Shown one piece after another: positions 1 through 7,616 of a stretch of DNA of 64,000 bases. The DNA is taken from positions 62,001-126,000 of the forward strand of contig CAJMSE010000008.1 of assembly GCA_905216025.1 (NCBI GenBank). Reading direction: 5' to 3'. A model generated the notes under the pieces. That model was given only the letters and a program-made list of their open reading frames with translations, did not search any database and was not told where the DNA came from. How positions within the stretch are numbered: the first letter of the stretch is position 1; each line of letters opens with the position of its first letter. Both the position numbers and the translations under genes were made by a program. The DNA is from an uncultured bacterium. Its GTDB lineage: Bacteria > Bacteroidota > Bacteroidia > Bacteroidales > Bacteroidaceae.

Positions 1-15
1 AGTCTTTCAATGCAA

Positions 16-60
16 GCGGGCGGCAGGCTACCTTATCGGGGCTGCCGCCCGCTTTTTCTT
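16..60 (+). terminator. Rho-independent terminator
   Basis: An 11-bp GC-only stem (16-26 pairs with 42-52, both arms perfect) is followed at once by a T-rich run (53-60). It would end transcription of a rightward gene lying left of the window. Confidence 0.85.
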
Positions 61-126
61 AACTGGTCTGCCAGCATTCCCATCTAACATCTCCCATCTT
101 CCATTATCTCCCGCTCGCCTTCTTCT

Positions 127-154
127 CCTCCCCTTGGGGGAGGTCGGGAGGGGC
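127..154. repeat. GC-rich intergenic palindromic repeat (copy 1)
   Basis: This 28-bp element (a CCTCCCC/GGGGAGG palindrome followed by GTCGGGAGGGGC) differs at two positions from the copy at 55746-55773. It belongs to the dispersed family described for 31447 and 55569. The rest of the stretch before the first gene (61-332) holds no other feature that I can support. A weak TTACTTTG at 230-237 could be a -7 box. Confidence 0.6.
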
Positions 155-332
155 TTCCTTCCGGCTTTATAAGGTGTTTTTGTAATAAATCACGGAAATC
201 TGTATAACAGCCGTTCCGGATATTTGCCGTTACTTTGCAGCACGGCAGCACGGTGCTGGCTGTCAGCATGATGCGGCAGCGTGCAACGCTCTTGGATAAC
301 GCAAAAGAACATCAATCAAAATAGAAAAGGCA

Positions 333-905
333 ATGATTATGAAACTGAAAAGACTATCGACGGTGCTGGCTGTGCTGTTCAGCATACTGCTCAGCGCCAA
401 CTGTAAGAACGACATTAAAGACTCAAAGGAAATGAAAGAAACAGAACAGACAGAGAAGATTCTCTTCATCAACGGCAGCCCGAACCGCGACGGAAACACC
501 GCCGCCATGGCCGGGGTGCTGCTCGAGGGCAAAAAGTATGAGACGCTAAACCTCAACGACTACCGCCTGAACTTCTACGGACAGACGCTCGAGGGCGACC
601 AGCTGGACGAGGTGGTCGGCAAGATGCGCGGGGCAGACATCATCGTGATGGGCTCGCCCGTCTACTGGCACAACATCTGCGCCTCGGTGCGCACGCTGAT
701 GGAGCGCTTCTACGGCAACATCCCCGACGGCGAGTTCGGCGGCAAGCGCCTCTTCTTCATCTATCAGGGTGCCGCGCCGACGAATATGATGCTCGACGAC
801 GGCGAGTACAGCATGAGCCGCTTCGCCCGCATGTACGGCTTCAGCTATGAGGGCATGGCCACGAGCACGGCCGAGGCAAAGGCACTGAGAAGCAAACTGA
901 AATGA
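333..905 (+). CDS. NAD(P)H-dependent FMN reductase-like lipoprotein
   Basis: A flavodoxin-fold oxidoreductase of the NADPH-dependent FMN reductase family, 190 aa. The N-terminus is a lipoprotein signal with lipobox LSANC (Cys about residue 24), so the protein is probably membrane-anchored outside the cytoplasm. The FMN-phosphate loop motif FINGSPNRDGNT lies near residue 45, and the second flavin-loop motif MGSPVYWHNICASVR near residue 108. A second ATG six bases in (339) is an equally good start. Substrate is unknown. Placing such an enzyme outside the inner membrane is unusual because reduced cofactors are cytoplasmic, so the lipobox may mark a truncated or repurposed protein. It is followed after 141 bp by an exported DUF362 gene on the same strand. 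Confidence 0.75.
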   Translation: MIMKLKRLSTVLAVLFSILLSANCKNDIKDSKEMKETEQTEKILFINGSPNRDGNTAAMAGVLLEGKKYETLNLNDYRLNFYGQTLEGDQLDEVVGKMRGADIIVMGSPVYWHNICASVRTLMERFYGNIPDGEFGGKRLFFIYQGAAPTNMMLDDGEYSMSRFARMYGFSYEGMATSTAEAKALRSKLK

Positions 906-1046
906 GAATGAAGGCCATGAAGAAACTGACGATGATGAACAGCACGGCCTCAACATCGCCGGCGGGAAGAAGATAATTAAGGAGATAGGAGACCGAAGGC
1001 ATCCGACAACAGGCAAAAGACATAACCAAATAAAAACATTAAAAGT

Positions 1047-2135
1047 ATGAAAAAACTGATCTTCGCAGCTGCCATCATGCTGGCCGGTACGGCAATGGCA
1101 CAGGAGAGGGCGACAGTGTTCTTCACGAAAGACATCAGCGCCGAATCGCTCGTAAGCATCTACAAGGCGCTGGGCGTAGAGGCCACCGGCCGCGTGGCAC
1201 TGAAGATAAGCACGGGAGAGAGCGAACGCTCGAACCACCTGCGCCCGGCATTCATCAAGCCGCTGGTGGATGAGACCAAGGCGACCATCGTGGAGTGCAA
1301 CACGGCATACGGCGGCAACCGCTCCACCACGGAGGCGCACCGCCGCGCCATAAGCGAGCGCGGCTACGACAAGATTGCCACGGTGGACATCATGGACGAG
1401 GAGGGAACGATGAACATCCCCACGCAGGACCAGAAGCACATCGCCTACGACATCGTGGGAAGCCACCTGGCCAACTACGACTTCATGATAAACCTCGCAC
1501 ACTTCAAGGGGCATGCCATGGGCGGCTTCGGCGGCGTGCTGAAGAACGCATCCATCGGCGTGGCGTCACGCAGCGGAAAGAGCTACATCCACACCGCAGG
1601 ACGCTCCACCACGAGCCCGTGGGGCGGACAGCAGGACCCGTTTCTCGAGAGCATGGCGGCAGCAGCGCAGGCCGTACACAACTATTTCGGCGGCAAGGTG
1701 CTCTACATCAACGTGATGAACAACCTGTCCGTAGACTGCGACTGCGACGGCAACCCGTCGAAACCGCAGATGGCAGACGTCGGCATCCTCGCCTCCACAG
1801 ACCCCATCGCACTGGACAAGGCGTGCCTCGACCTCGTGTTCAACCACGACAACACCACGGGCAACACGGCCGTGCCGCTCCAGACGCGCATCAACAACCA
1901 GCACGGGCAGTGGACCGTGGAGTACGGCGAGAAGATAGGACTGGGCACCCAGGCCTACAACCTCATCGACCTCGACAACCAGACAGCCGTCGACCGCACC
2001 ATCAGCGACAAGGGCACACCTATATATAATGTATACACCATCGACGGCAAGCGCGTCATGGCCATGGCATCCAGTCTCGACCCGCTCGCCAAGGGAGTGT
2101 ATATCGTGAACGGGCAGAAGACGGTGGTGAAATAA
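1047..2135 (+). CDS. Exported DUF362 protein with T9SS-type C-terminal tail
   Basis: A 362-aa protein with a clear Sec signal peptide (residues 1-18, ending AMAQ). The body matches the DUF362 family, whose members are often linked to iron-sulfur or redox proteins: the central motif is FMINLAHFKGHAMGGFGG (about 150-167), followed by a conserved GVASRSGK segment. The last about 35 residues have the pattern YNVYTIDGKRV...GVYIVNGQKTVVK. This is typical of short T9SS sorting tails in Prevotella and relatives, and it fits with the porPKLMN operon at 49.7-55.5 kb. The inference is secretion across the outer membrane or surface attachment. The biochemical role is unknown. Confidence 0.75.
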   Translation: MKKLIFAAAIMLAGTAMAQERATVFFTKDISAESLVSIYKALGVEATGRVALKISTGESERSNHLRPAFIKPLVDETKATIVECNTAYGGNRSTTEAHRRAISERGYDKIATVDIMDEEGTMNIPTQDQKHIAYDIVGSHLANYDFMINLAHFKGHAMGGFGGVLKNASIGVASRSGKSYIHTAGRSTTSPWGGQQDPFLESMAAAAQAVHNYFGGKVLYINVMNNLSVDCDCDGNPSKPQMADVGILASTDPIALDKACLDLVFNHDNTTGNTAVPLQTRINNQHGQWTVEYGEKIGLGTQAYNLIDLDNQTAVDRTISDKGTPIYNVYTIDGKRVMAMASSLDPLAKGVYIVNGQKTVVK

Positions 2136-2189
2136 CATATAGATTATTAATTCTAAATTATGAATTAATATCAAGTCGTATGACCGATA

Positions 2190-2229
2190 AAACTAAAAGG
2201 GACCATCATTCGGCAATCCCTTTTAGTTT
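2190..2229. terminator. Bidirectional hairpin terminator
   Basis: A perfect 13-bp inverted repeat (AAACTAAAAGGGA at 2190-2202, TCCCTTTTAGTTT at 2217-2229) with a 14-nt loop and A/T-rich flanks. It lies between the convergent DUF362 gene and the leftward DUF3791-type cluster, and can serve both. Confidence 0.8.
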
Positions 2230-2230
2230 C

Positions 2231-2482
2231 CTAACCCATGTTATATTTAAGGTCTTTCCCTGCTTTCTTCCTTACCTCCAACCACAATTCATCGGCAAGA
2301 TATCTGTCGCTGCGGCAGTGCAGGTCGGCCACACCGTCTTCGGTGAGTTCAGCCGTAACCGAATTATAATAGGTGTCGGCCGCCTCTTCAAGCGACACAT
2401 CATGCTCCTTGCTATAAACTTCAATGATGCGTGCAATCTTCATATCAAGCACAATACGCCTTCCCGAATCCTTGTCATTCAT
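2231..2482 (-). CDS. DUF3791-cluster protein, small acidic
   Basis: An 83-aa protein, third gene of a leftward three-gene unit. It shows an amphipathic helix region (VLDMKIARIIEVYSKEHDVS), a segment like LEEAADTYYNS and the motif ADLHCRSDRYLADELW. I recall similar small proteins beside DUF3791 genes in Bacteroidales, often with DUF3990, but cannot confirm it here. Its ATG overlaps the stop of the 40-aa gene upstream (ATGA at 2482-2479), which suggests translational coupling. Function is unknown. Confidence 0.6.
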   Translation of the reverse strand: MNDKDSGRRIVLDMKIARIIEVYSKEHDVSLEEAADTYYNSVTAELTEDGVADLHCRSDRYLADELWLEVRKKAGKDLKYNMG

Positions 2483-2601
2483 AATCTTATGGCCTCAATA
2501 AACGTTACACACTCTTCCAGCATCGCCCCGTTACGTATGCAATACTGGATGTTCGGCCTCTCAAAAGCAAGACGGCGGAGGGCCTCATTGTATATTATCA
2601 T
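2479..2601 (-). CDS. 40-aa protein in the DUF3791 cluster
   Basis: A short reading frame of 40 codons (MIIYNEALRRLAFERPN... ending FIEAIRL). It overlaps both neighbours by ATGA: its start (2601-2599) overlaps the DUF3791 stop, and its stop (2481-2479) overlaps the next start. The two perfect overlaps are the main evidence that it is translated. It may be the remnant or compact version of the central gene of such clusters. Function is unknown. Confidence 0.5.
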   Translation of the reverse strand: MIIYNEALRRLAFERPNIQYCIRNGAMLEECVTFIEAIRL

Positions 2602-2834
2602 GTCGCCAGCACTCCTTTCTTCTTCATAAAGTCCGTTATATCATCAACGATATATCCGGAACTGAATGTGTGCAGCACGTCATAACCCGGTATTATATAA
2701 TCGTATAGAATGCCGGAGCTCTTCAGACGGCCATACACATCGCGGCGCGAGAGGCCATGCCTGCCGGCCACAGCCCCGATGCAGAAAGTGACAAATTCCA
2801 ATACATCCCTGTTCATAACGGTTTCTCCACCCAC
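2598..2834 (-). CDS. DUF3791 domain protein
   Basis: A 78-aa protein with the DUF3791 pattern: FVTFCIGAVAGRHGLS, then a segment ending YDYIIPGYDVLHTFSSGYIVDD. The start could be residue 1 or Met7 (MNRDVLEF). It is the first gene of a coupled trio running left. Similar small genes occur in accessory regions of Bacteroidales and have been suspected of toxin-antitoxin-like roles, but nothing in this sequence proves that. Confidence 0.7.
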   Translation of the reverse strand: MGGETVMNRDVLEFVTFCIGAVAGRHGLSRRDVYGRLKSSGILYDYIIPGYDVLHTFSSGYIVDDITDFMKKKGVLAT

Positions 2835-2859
2835 GCATTATCGTGCTGTGGAGTATCGG

Positions 2860-2867
2860 CAAAAATA
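2860..2867 (-). promoter_or_regulatory. Candidate -7 box for the DUF3791 trio
   Basis: On the minus strand this reads TATTTTTG, matching the Bacteroidetes TAnnTTTG -7 consensus, about 25 bases before the first start codon at 2834. I see no convincing -33 element. Apart from this box and the integrase promoter, the stretch 2835-3161 holds no gene. It should contain the left end of the mobile element. Confidence 0.4.
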
Positions 2868-3098
2868 CGAAAAATAATTCAGAACATAGCCGCATGGGAG
2901 GGAAAACAGCCGCATAGCGGTACAAAAAAAAGAGTGGAACCTAAACCAATGAAATTTATTACTGAGTTTTGACTATCAAATGAAAACAAAAGTATAACAA
3001 CTGCAAATAAAACGGCTGATTTACAAGTGTTTTAGCTTACTTTATCATGGGAGCAATATCTTAAATCTTTTTAATCGCCTGCAAGTTTCTTCGGGATT

Positions 3099-3132
3099 AT
3101 TGGGAACATTTACGGGAAATATATTATCTTTG
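3099..3132 (+). promoter_or_regulatory. Promoter of the recombinase operon
   Basis: TATCTTTG at 3125-3132 is a perfect Bacteroidetes -7 box, with an ATTG (3099-3102) about 22 bases upstream as a weak -33 element. The first recombinase starts 30 bases downstream. Confidence 0.6.
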
Positions 3133-3161
3133 CACCCAGAAAACATAAAACCGACAAGGAC

Positions 3162-4478
3162 ATGAAAGCAAGCGTATATCTCAAAGAAGTAAAAGAGAGC
3201 GGAAAGGCAGGTATGTCCTGCATCTGTTTCCGAGTGCGCGACAAGGAAATCGACATCAAGGTCGCTTCCGGGTTGCAGGTGGTCGATAAGTATTGGAACG
3301 GCGATGCGCTAAGGTATCGCAGGAACACCATTGTGGACAAGAATGAGCAGAAGCGCATTCCCGAACAGATTGCCGCCATCATTGAACAGATAGAGACATC
3401 CTTTGACCGTAACAAGGCAGACGGGGACTGGCTGAGACAGGTCATCGAGGATGTGCTCCATCCGAATCTCGCGTATGAGCGCAAGCATCCCAACCTGCTG
3501 ACAAGACTTTCAGAATATATCGGCCGGCATGATGGGACAAGACAGACCAAGGGGCAGATTGAGAACCTCTACCGTAAATTGACAAGGTATGTGGCCTACA
3601 ACCGTGAGATTATGGGAAACAAGGAGTTCAACCTTTTTGTCGAGACAATTTCACTGGAAGATATGAATGACTTCCGTGACTATGTAGTCAATGAGCACCT
3701 GCTGTATCTTGAACATCCAGACTTCTACAAGGATTATATCCCTGTCCAATACAAGCCGAAGGAGAAGTCAAGCACAACCATTATAAACACGATGAATCTT
3801 CTTTGCGTGTTTCTCCATTGGTGCAAGAAGATGGGCTATACAAGCAATGAGGCATTCCTGCAGTATGGGTGCAAAGTCCCCGTATATGGTGATCCCTTCT
3901 ATCTCTCCATCGAGGAACGCAATGTTCTCTATGAAGCAGACCTCTCTTCTACTCCACAATTGGAGGTCATCCGTGACATCTTTGTCTTCCACTGCTATAT
4001 CGGTTGCCGGGTGGGCGACCTGTACCGCCTGACAAGAGATAACGTGAAGGATGGCTTTGTTGAGTATATGCCACAGAAGACAAAGAAATGCGAGGCAAAG
4101 ACGGTCAGAGTGCCATTGCACGAGAAAGCCCTCCGAATACTCTCCAAATACGAAGGCTCCGATTCAGACAGGCTGCTGTCATTCAAACCTATCTATATAT
4201 ATAATAATGGTATAAGGGAACTGCTGAGGCATTGCGGGATTGACAGGATGGTGACGGTGCTTGACACCCACGGCTACAAGACCGTACAGAAGCCCTTGTA
4301 TGAGGTGGCATCGAGCCATACGGCACGTAAGACCTTTGTCGGCAACCTCTACAAGCAGGTACCCGATCCTAATCTGATTGCGTCCATGTCCGGGCATGTG
4401 GAGGGAAGCCGTGCCTTTGCCCGGTACCGCAACATTGACGATGACATGAAGCGCAAACTCGTTGATATGATAAACTAA
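3162..4478 (+). CDS. Tyrosine recombinase/integrase 1
   Basis: A 438-aa tyrosine recombinase of the Bacteroidetes mobile-element type: an N-terminal arm-binding region (about 1-85), a SAM-like core-binding domain (about 100-220) and a C-terminal catalytic domain. Catalytic residues are visible: R283 in GCRVGDL, H386 and R389 in SSHTARKTF, H412 in SGHVEGSR and the nucleophile Y422 in ARYRNID. It probably catalyses integration and excision of the element, alone or with the paralogue that starts 15 bp downstream. It has its own promoter and is the leftmost gene of the element. Confidence 0.93.
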   Translation: MKASVYLKEVKESGKAGMSCICFRVRDKEIDIKVASGLQVVDKYWNGDALRYRRNTIVDKNEQKRIPEQIAAIIEQIETSFDRNKADGDWLRQVIEDVLHPNLAYERKHPNLLTRLSEYIGRHDGTRQTKGQIENLYRKLTRYVAYNREIMGNKEFNLFVETISLEDMNDFRDYVVNEHLLYLEHPDFYKDYIPVQYKPKEKSSTTIINTMNLLCVFLHWCKKMGYTSNEAFLQYGCKVPVYGDPFYLSIEERNVLYEADLSSTPQLEVIRDIFVFHCYIGCRVGDLYRLTRDNVKDGFVEYMPQKTKKCEAKTVRVPLHEKALRILSKYEGSDSDRLLSFKPIYIYNNGIRELLRHCGIDRMVTVLDTHGYKTVQKPLYEVASSHTARKTFVGNLYKQVPDPNLIASMSGHVEGSRAFARYRNIDDDMKRKLVDMIN

Positions 4479-4493
4479 GCAAGCATACAGACT

Positions 4494-5825
4494 ATGAAAG
4501 TGACCGCATTTATAAGGAAGACCGCATCGAAGAACAACGTCACCGACCTCGCAAGGGTGTATTTCCGCCTGCGTGACAAGGGAGGCGTAGATATCAAGGC
4601 TGCAAGCGAGCTTTCCATAAGCCCCAACCACTGGAGTGCGGAAAAGCAGGGCTATAAATCCCGTGTGGCACTCGTCTCGGACGAGAAGCGCATGAAATTT
4701 GACGAGGAGATACAGAACATCACCCGGCTTATTGTCAAGGAATACCGCCGTGGTGTGGACGGAAAGTGGCTACAGTCATTGATTGAGGAATACCACCATC
4801 CCGGCATCAACTCTCATTTCGGGAGCAAGAGTGACGAGTACCGCTTAGTGACTCAGATACAGCATTATATTGATGAGACCATACTCGCATCGGACAGCCG
4901 CAAGCACCATCTGTCCAACATTGACAAGATTGGCAGATTTGAGAGGTTCCAGAGGGAAGTGATGCATCGTAGGGGATTCCAACTTAACGTTGACACGATA
5001 ACCGCAGATGACCTGCGCGACTTGAAGCGATGGATGCAAGAAGAACACACATACGGAGAACAATTCCCCCTTTTCTATAAGGACATCCCAGAAAGTAAGT
5101 ACAAGCAGGAACGCTCGGAGAATAGTATCACAGGCTGCTTCTACCGCATCCGCACTGTTATCAAATGGTGTATCAAAAAAGGAATGACTAAGAACAACCC
5201 TTTTGACCAGTACCAGATAGCCCAACCCATGTACGGTGATCCGTTCTTCCTGAACTTGAAAGAGCGTGACAAGGTATATTATGCCGACCTTAGCGGACTT
5301 GCCCCGTGCTATGCCGTATATCGTGACGTGTTCATGTTCCAGTGTCTGATAGGATGCCGTGTGAGTGACCTTAACTCGCTGACCAAGGCAAACCTCGTCG
5401 ATGGGTGTATAGAGTATATCCCCCAGAAGACCAAGCACGAGCACGCCAACACGGTGCGTGTACCTCTCAACCAAAAGGCCAAGGACATCCTTGCACGATA
5501 CACCGACCTTGATGATGCCCTGCTGCCACGCTTCACGCAGACCATGTACAACAAGATGATAAAGCGCATCCTCAAACACGTGGGCATAGACCGTATGGTG
5601 CGCACACTGAATCCCAAGACCAGACAGGACGAGGCACGTCCGCTTTGGGAGGTTGCCACAAGCCATACGGCACGCAAGACCTTCATCGGCAACCTCTACA
5701 AGCAGGTGAAAGACCCTAATCTGATAGCATCGATGTCGGGACACTCCGAGGGAAGCCGTGCCTTTGCCCGCTACCGCAAGATAGACGATGAAATGAAGAA
5801 AGAGCTTGTAAACCTGCTCGACTGA
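4494..5825 (+). CDS. Tyrosine recombinase/integrase 2 (tandem paralogue)
   Basis: A 443-aa paralogue of the preceding recombinase with the same domain order. All signature motifs are intact: GCRVSDL (Arg), SSHTARKTF (His/Arg), SGHSEGSR (His) and ARYRKID (Tyr), with the tyrosine close to the C-terminus as usual. The two proteins match closely in the catalytic domain but diverge at the N-terminus, which suggests two different arm sites or a heteromeric synapse. It is cotranscribed with the gene before (15 bp gap) and the unknown gene after (3 bp gap). Confidence 0.92.
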   Translation: MKVTAFIRKTASKNNVTDLARVYFRLRDKGGVDIKAASELSISPNHWSAEKQGYKSRVALVSDEKRMKFDEEIQNITRLIVKEYRRGVDGKWLQSLIEEYHHPGINSHFGSKSDEYRLVTQIQHYIDETILASDSRKHHLSNIDKIGRFERFQREVMHRRGFQLNVDTITADDLRDLKRWMQEEHTYGEQFPLFYKDIPESKYKQERSENSITGCFYRIRTVIKWCIKKGMTKNNPFDQYQIAQPMYGDPFFLNLKERDKVYYADLSGLAPCYAVYRDVFMFQCLIGCRVSDLNSLTKANLVDGCIEYIPQKTKHEHANTVRVPLNQKAKDILARYTDLDDALLPRFTQTMYNKMIKRILKHVGIDRMVRTLNPKTRQDEARPLWEVATSHTARKTFIGNLYKQVKDPNLIASMSGHSEGSRAFARYRKIDDEMKKELVNLLD

Positions 5826-5828
5826 CAT

Positions 5829-6929
5829 ATGATGAAGGACAAAGAAAAGACGGAAAAGTTCGAGGCGTTCAAAGCCGGAATCCTCAAATGGAAGAACGAA
5901 CACAGGGAAGAGTATAACGAATTTGCCCGTATCATGACAAACTGTGACGAGACCTTCTATTATCAGATATTCAAGGCAGTCAGCGGTCAGATGCGGCACA
6001 TAGCACGGGAATGGGAGCTGGCATGGGGCGATGATGGGGATGAGACATTTGACTCCATTTTTATAATGGTCTCCAAAGAGAACCTTCCACAGAAGATTGA
6101 AGAAATGTTTTCCGTGCCTGTTTCTGACACAGAAAGGAAGTGCAGATGGATAAATATAGCCAGACGCATGATTGGCATGAAGCCAAAGATGAAAGTCAGG
6201 CTGTGCGCTCCTCTTTTGCTGAGCTGGCTGTTTTACGGAAAGAGTTTCGAAAGCATGGTGGCAATGTTGGAGAAACAGATGTCAAATCCCCATATAGAGC
6301 GAATCGACAGGATGAAATGCTCGTTTGCTTACAAAAGCATCATTGCCGTCAGCATCAAGGGTGGTTATCGGACAAAGGAAGACTGGGAAAGCTATTTCGC
6401 CATGGAGAAAGCCAATAAAGACGGTGATACCAGCGAATGGGCTTTGCGAGATGCGGCGAAAGACATTGATGTCGTAACGGAAGCAGCCCCACTACTGGAA
6501 ACTGCAAAGGAGAATGTGCAACATTTTACTCCCGGACGGAAGAAGTCCAAGGCATGTTCTCTTATAGACTATCTGCCAGCAGACAGCGGTGAGGCTGTCA
6601 TATCCTACATCCGTAGCTACGTCACAACCCATCGGTCTGCCATGCAGCAAGCCTTGCCATATTTTGTGCTAAGGGAAATGCCGCTCCGACTTTCATTACT
6701 CAATGGAGTGGAATATGCCATTGCCATGACCAAGCAGTTTCCCGAAGTCAGCGAACTCCGCAGCGACCATTCTCTCAGGCAAGCGGTCGGAAAGCTGGCA
6801 GGAACGGACACTCTGATGCTGATGAAGGATGGAAAAATGCAAGTATGCCGGTATATTGAAAGTGACGAATACCGGGAATTGCTTAGACGGCTGCGGGATG
6901 ATTTGGGGAAATTGTTTCACAAGACATAA
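5829..6929 (+). CDS. Recombinase-linked protein of unknown function
   Basis: A 366-aa protein with no signal peptide or membrane segment and no recombinase motifs. It is rich in charged helices: an N-terminal EKFEAFKAGILKWKNEHREE-like helix, a hydrophobic patch LCAPLLLSWLFYGKSF near residue 130, and a lysine-rich hinge PGRKKSKA near 238. It starts 3 bp after the second recombinase, so coexpression is very likely. I cannot assign it from sequence. DUF6043, a family I associate with Bacteroidetes mobile elements, is a guess. By position it resembles the third, non-recombinase gene of Tn554-like transposition modules. Confidence 0.6.
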   Translation: MMKDKEKTEKFEAFKAGILKWKNEHREEYNEFARIMTNCDETFYYQIFKAVSGQMRHIAREWELAWGDDGDETFDSIFIMVSKENLPQKIEEMFSVPVSDTERKCRWINIARRMIGMKPKMKVRLCAPLLLSWLFYGKSFESMVAMLEKQMSNPHIERIDRMKCSFAYKSIIAVSIKGGYRTKEDWESYFAMEKANKDGDTSEWALRDAAKDIDVVTEAAPLLETAKENVQHFTPGRKKSKACSLIDYLPADSGEAVISYIRSYVTTHRSAMQQALPYFVLREMPLRLSLLNGVEYAIAMTKQFPEVSELRSDHSLRQAVGKLAGTDTLMLMKDGKMQVCRYIESDEYRELLRRLRDDLGKLFHKT

Positions 6930-7269
6930 AGGATAATTGACATTCAGATTTATACTATACTTTATCTACTTTTTGATACGAATTTGGTTACCTTGCATTA
7001 GCTCAAAGTAACCAAGTCTGCATTTATTTGAACACAGAATCAAAGCGTAATCGTGATTTTATTGCAATCCCCCCTTGTCATAAATTGTCATTTTTGTCAT
7101 AACAATTAAGACAATCCACTTTCTTTCAACCCCTTACATTATCTCTATAATTTCGCACCGTCAAATCTTTCCCGAGGTTTGGCGGTGTCTCTTTTTCATG
7201 TGCCATCGGAAGGGAGGTATCAGGGATTTCAGGTGATGGCCATAGTGTCAGATTCATAAATATTATAGT
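6930..7269. other. Intergenic stretch of the mobile element
   Basis: A 340-bp A/T-rich stretch between the recombinase module and the replication/mobilization module. I see no gene. A near-consensus TTTGGCGGTGTCTC follows a short pyrimidine tract, but no clear -7 box can be placed. Promoter elements for the HTH gene at 7270 are expected here. Confidence 0.4.
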
Positions 7270-7566
7270 ATGGCTATAAATTTACAATCCTTGGTTGAGC
7301 AGGGTGCGAATGTCAGGATAGAAGTCACCGCTGCCGACCTAAAAATGTTTGGCGAGGGAATTGCTGAACGGGCTATCATGGCTTATAGACAGGAGATAGA
7401 GAGCAAGAAACCTCGGGAGGAGACCTATTATAACACACGTGAGGTGAAGGAACTCCTCAACGTATGTGACGGCACGCTCAACCTGTGGGCAAAGCGCGGT
7501 TATCTCGTACCCGTCAAGGTCGGGAACAAGAACATGTATGCCATGAGTGATGTCCGCCGCATCTAG
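7270..7566 (+). CDS. Small helix-turn-helix protein (excisionase-like)
   Basis: A 98-aa protein. The C-terminal half (ETYYNTREVKELLNVCDGTLNLWAKRGYLVPVKVGN, written here as two joined motifs) is the MerR/excisionase-type winged helix found in many Bacteroidetes mobile elements; the wing contains YLVPVKVG. The N-terminus is predicted to be helical. Likely roles are recombination directionality or regulation of the following DUF3987 gene. It ends 50 bp before that gene, and such small HTH genes commonly precede DUF3987 in mobilizable transposons. Confidence 0.75.
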   Translation: MAINLQSLVEQGANVRIEVTAADLKMFGEGIAERAIMAYRQEIESKKPREETYYNTREVKELLNVCDGTLNLWAKRGYLVPVKVGNKNMYAMSDVRRI

Positions 7567-7616
7567 ACAGGCGGCAGAAACGACAGTGTAACCAACTACT
7601 GCAAAAGGAAGGAGGC

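Noticed and set aside
546..1514. Long leftward open frames over GC-rich genes
   Set aside because: These are antisense shadows of the FMN-reductase-like and DUF362 genes; no homology-like motifs or ribosome sites.
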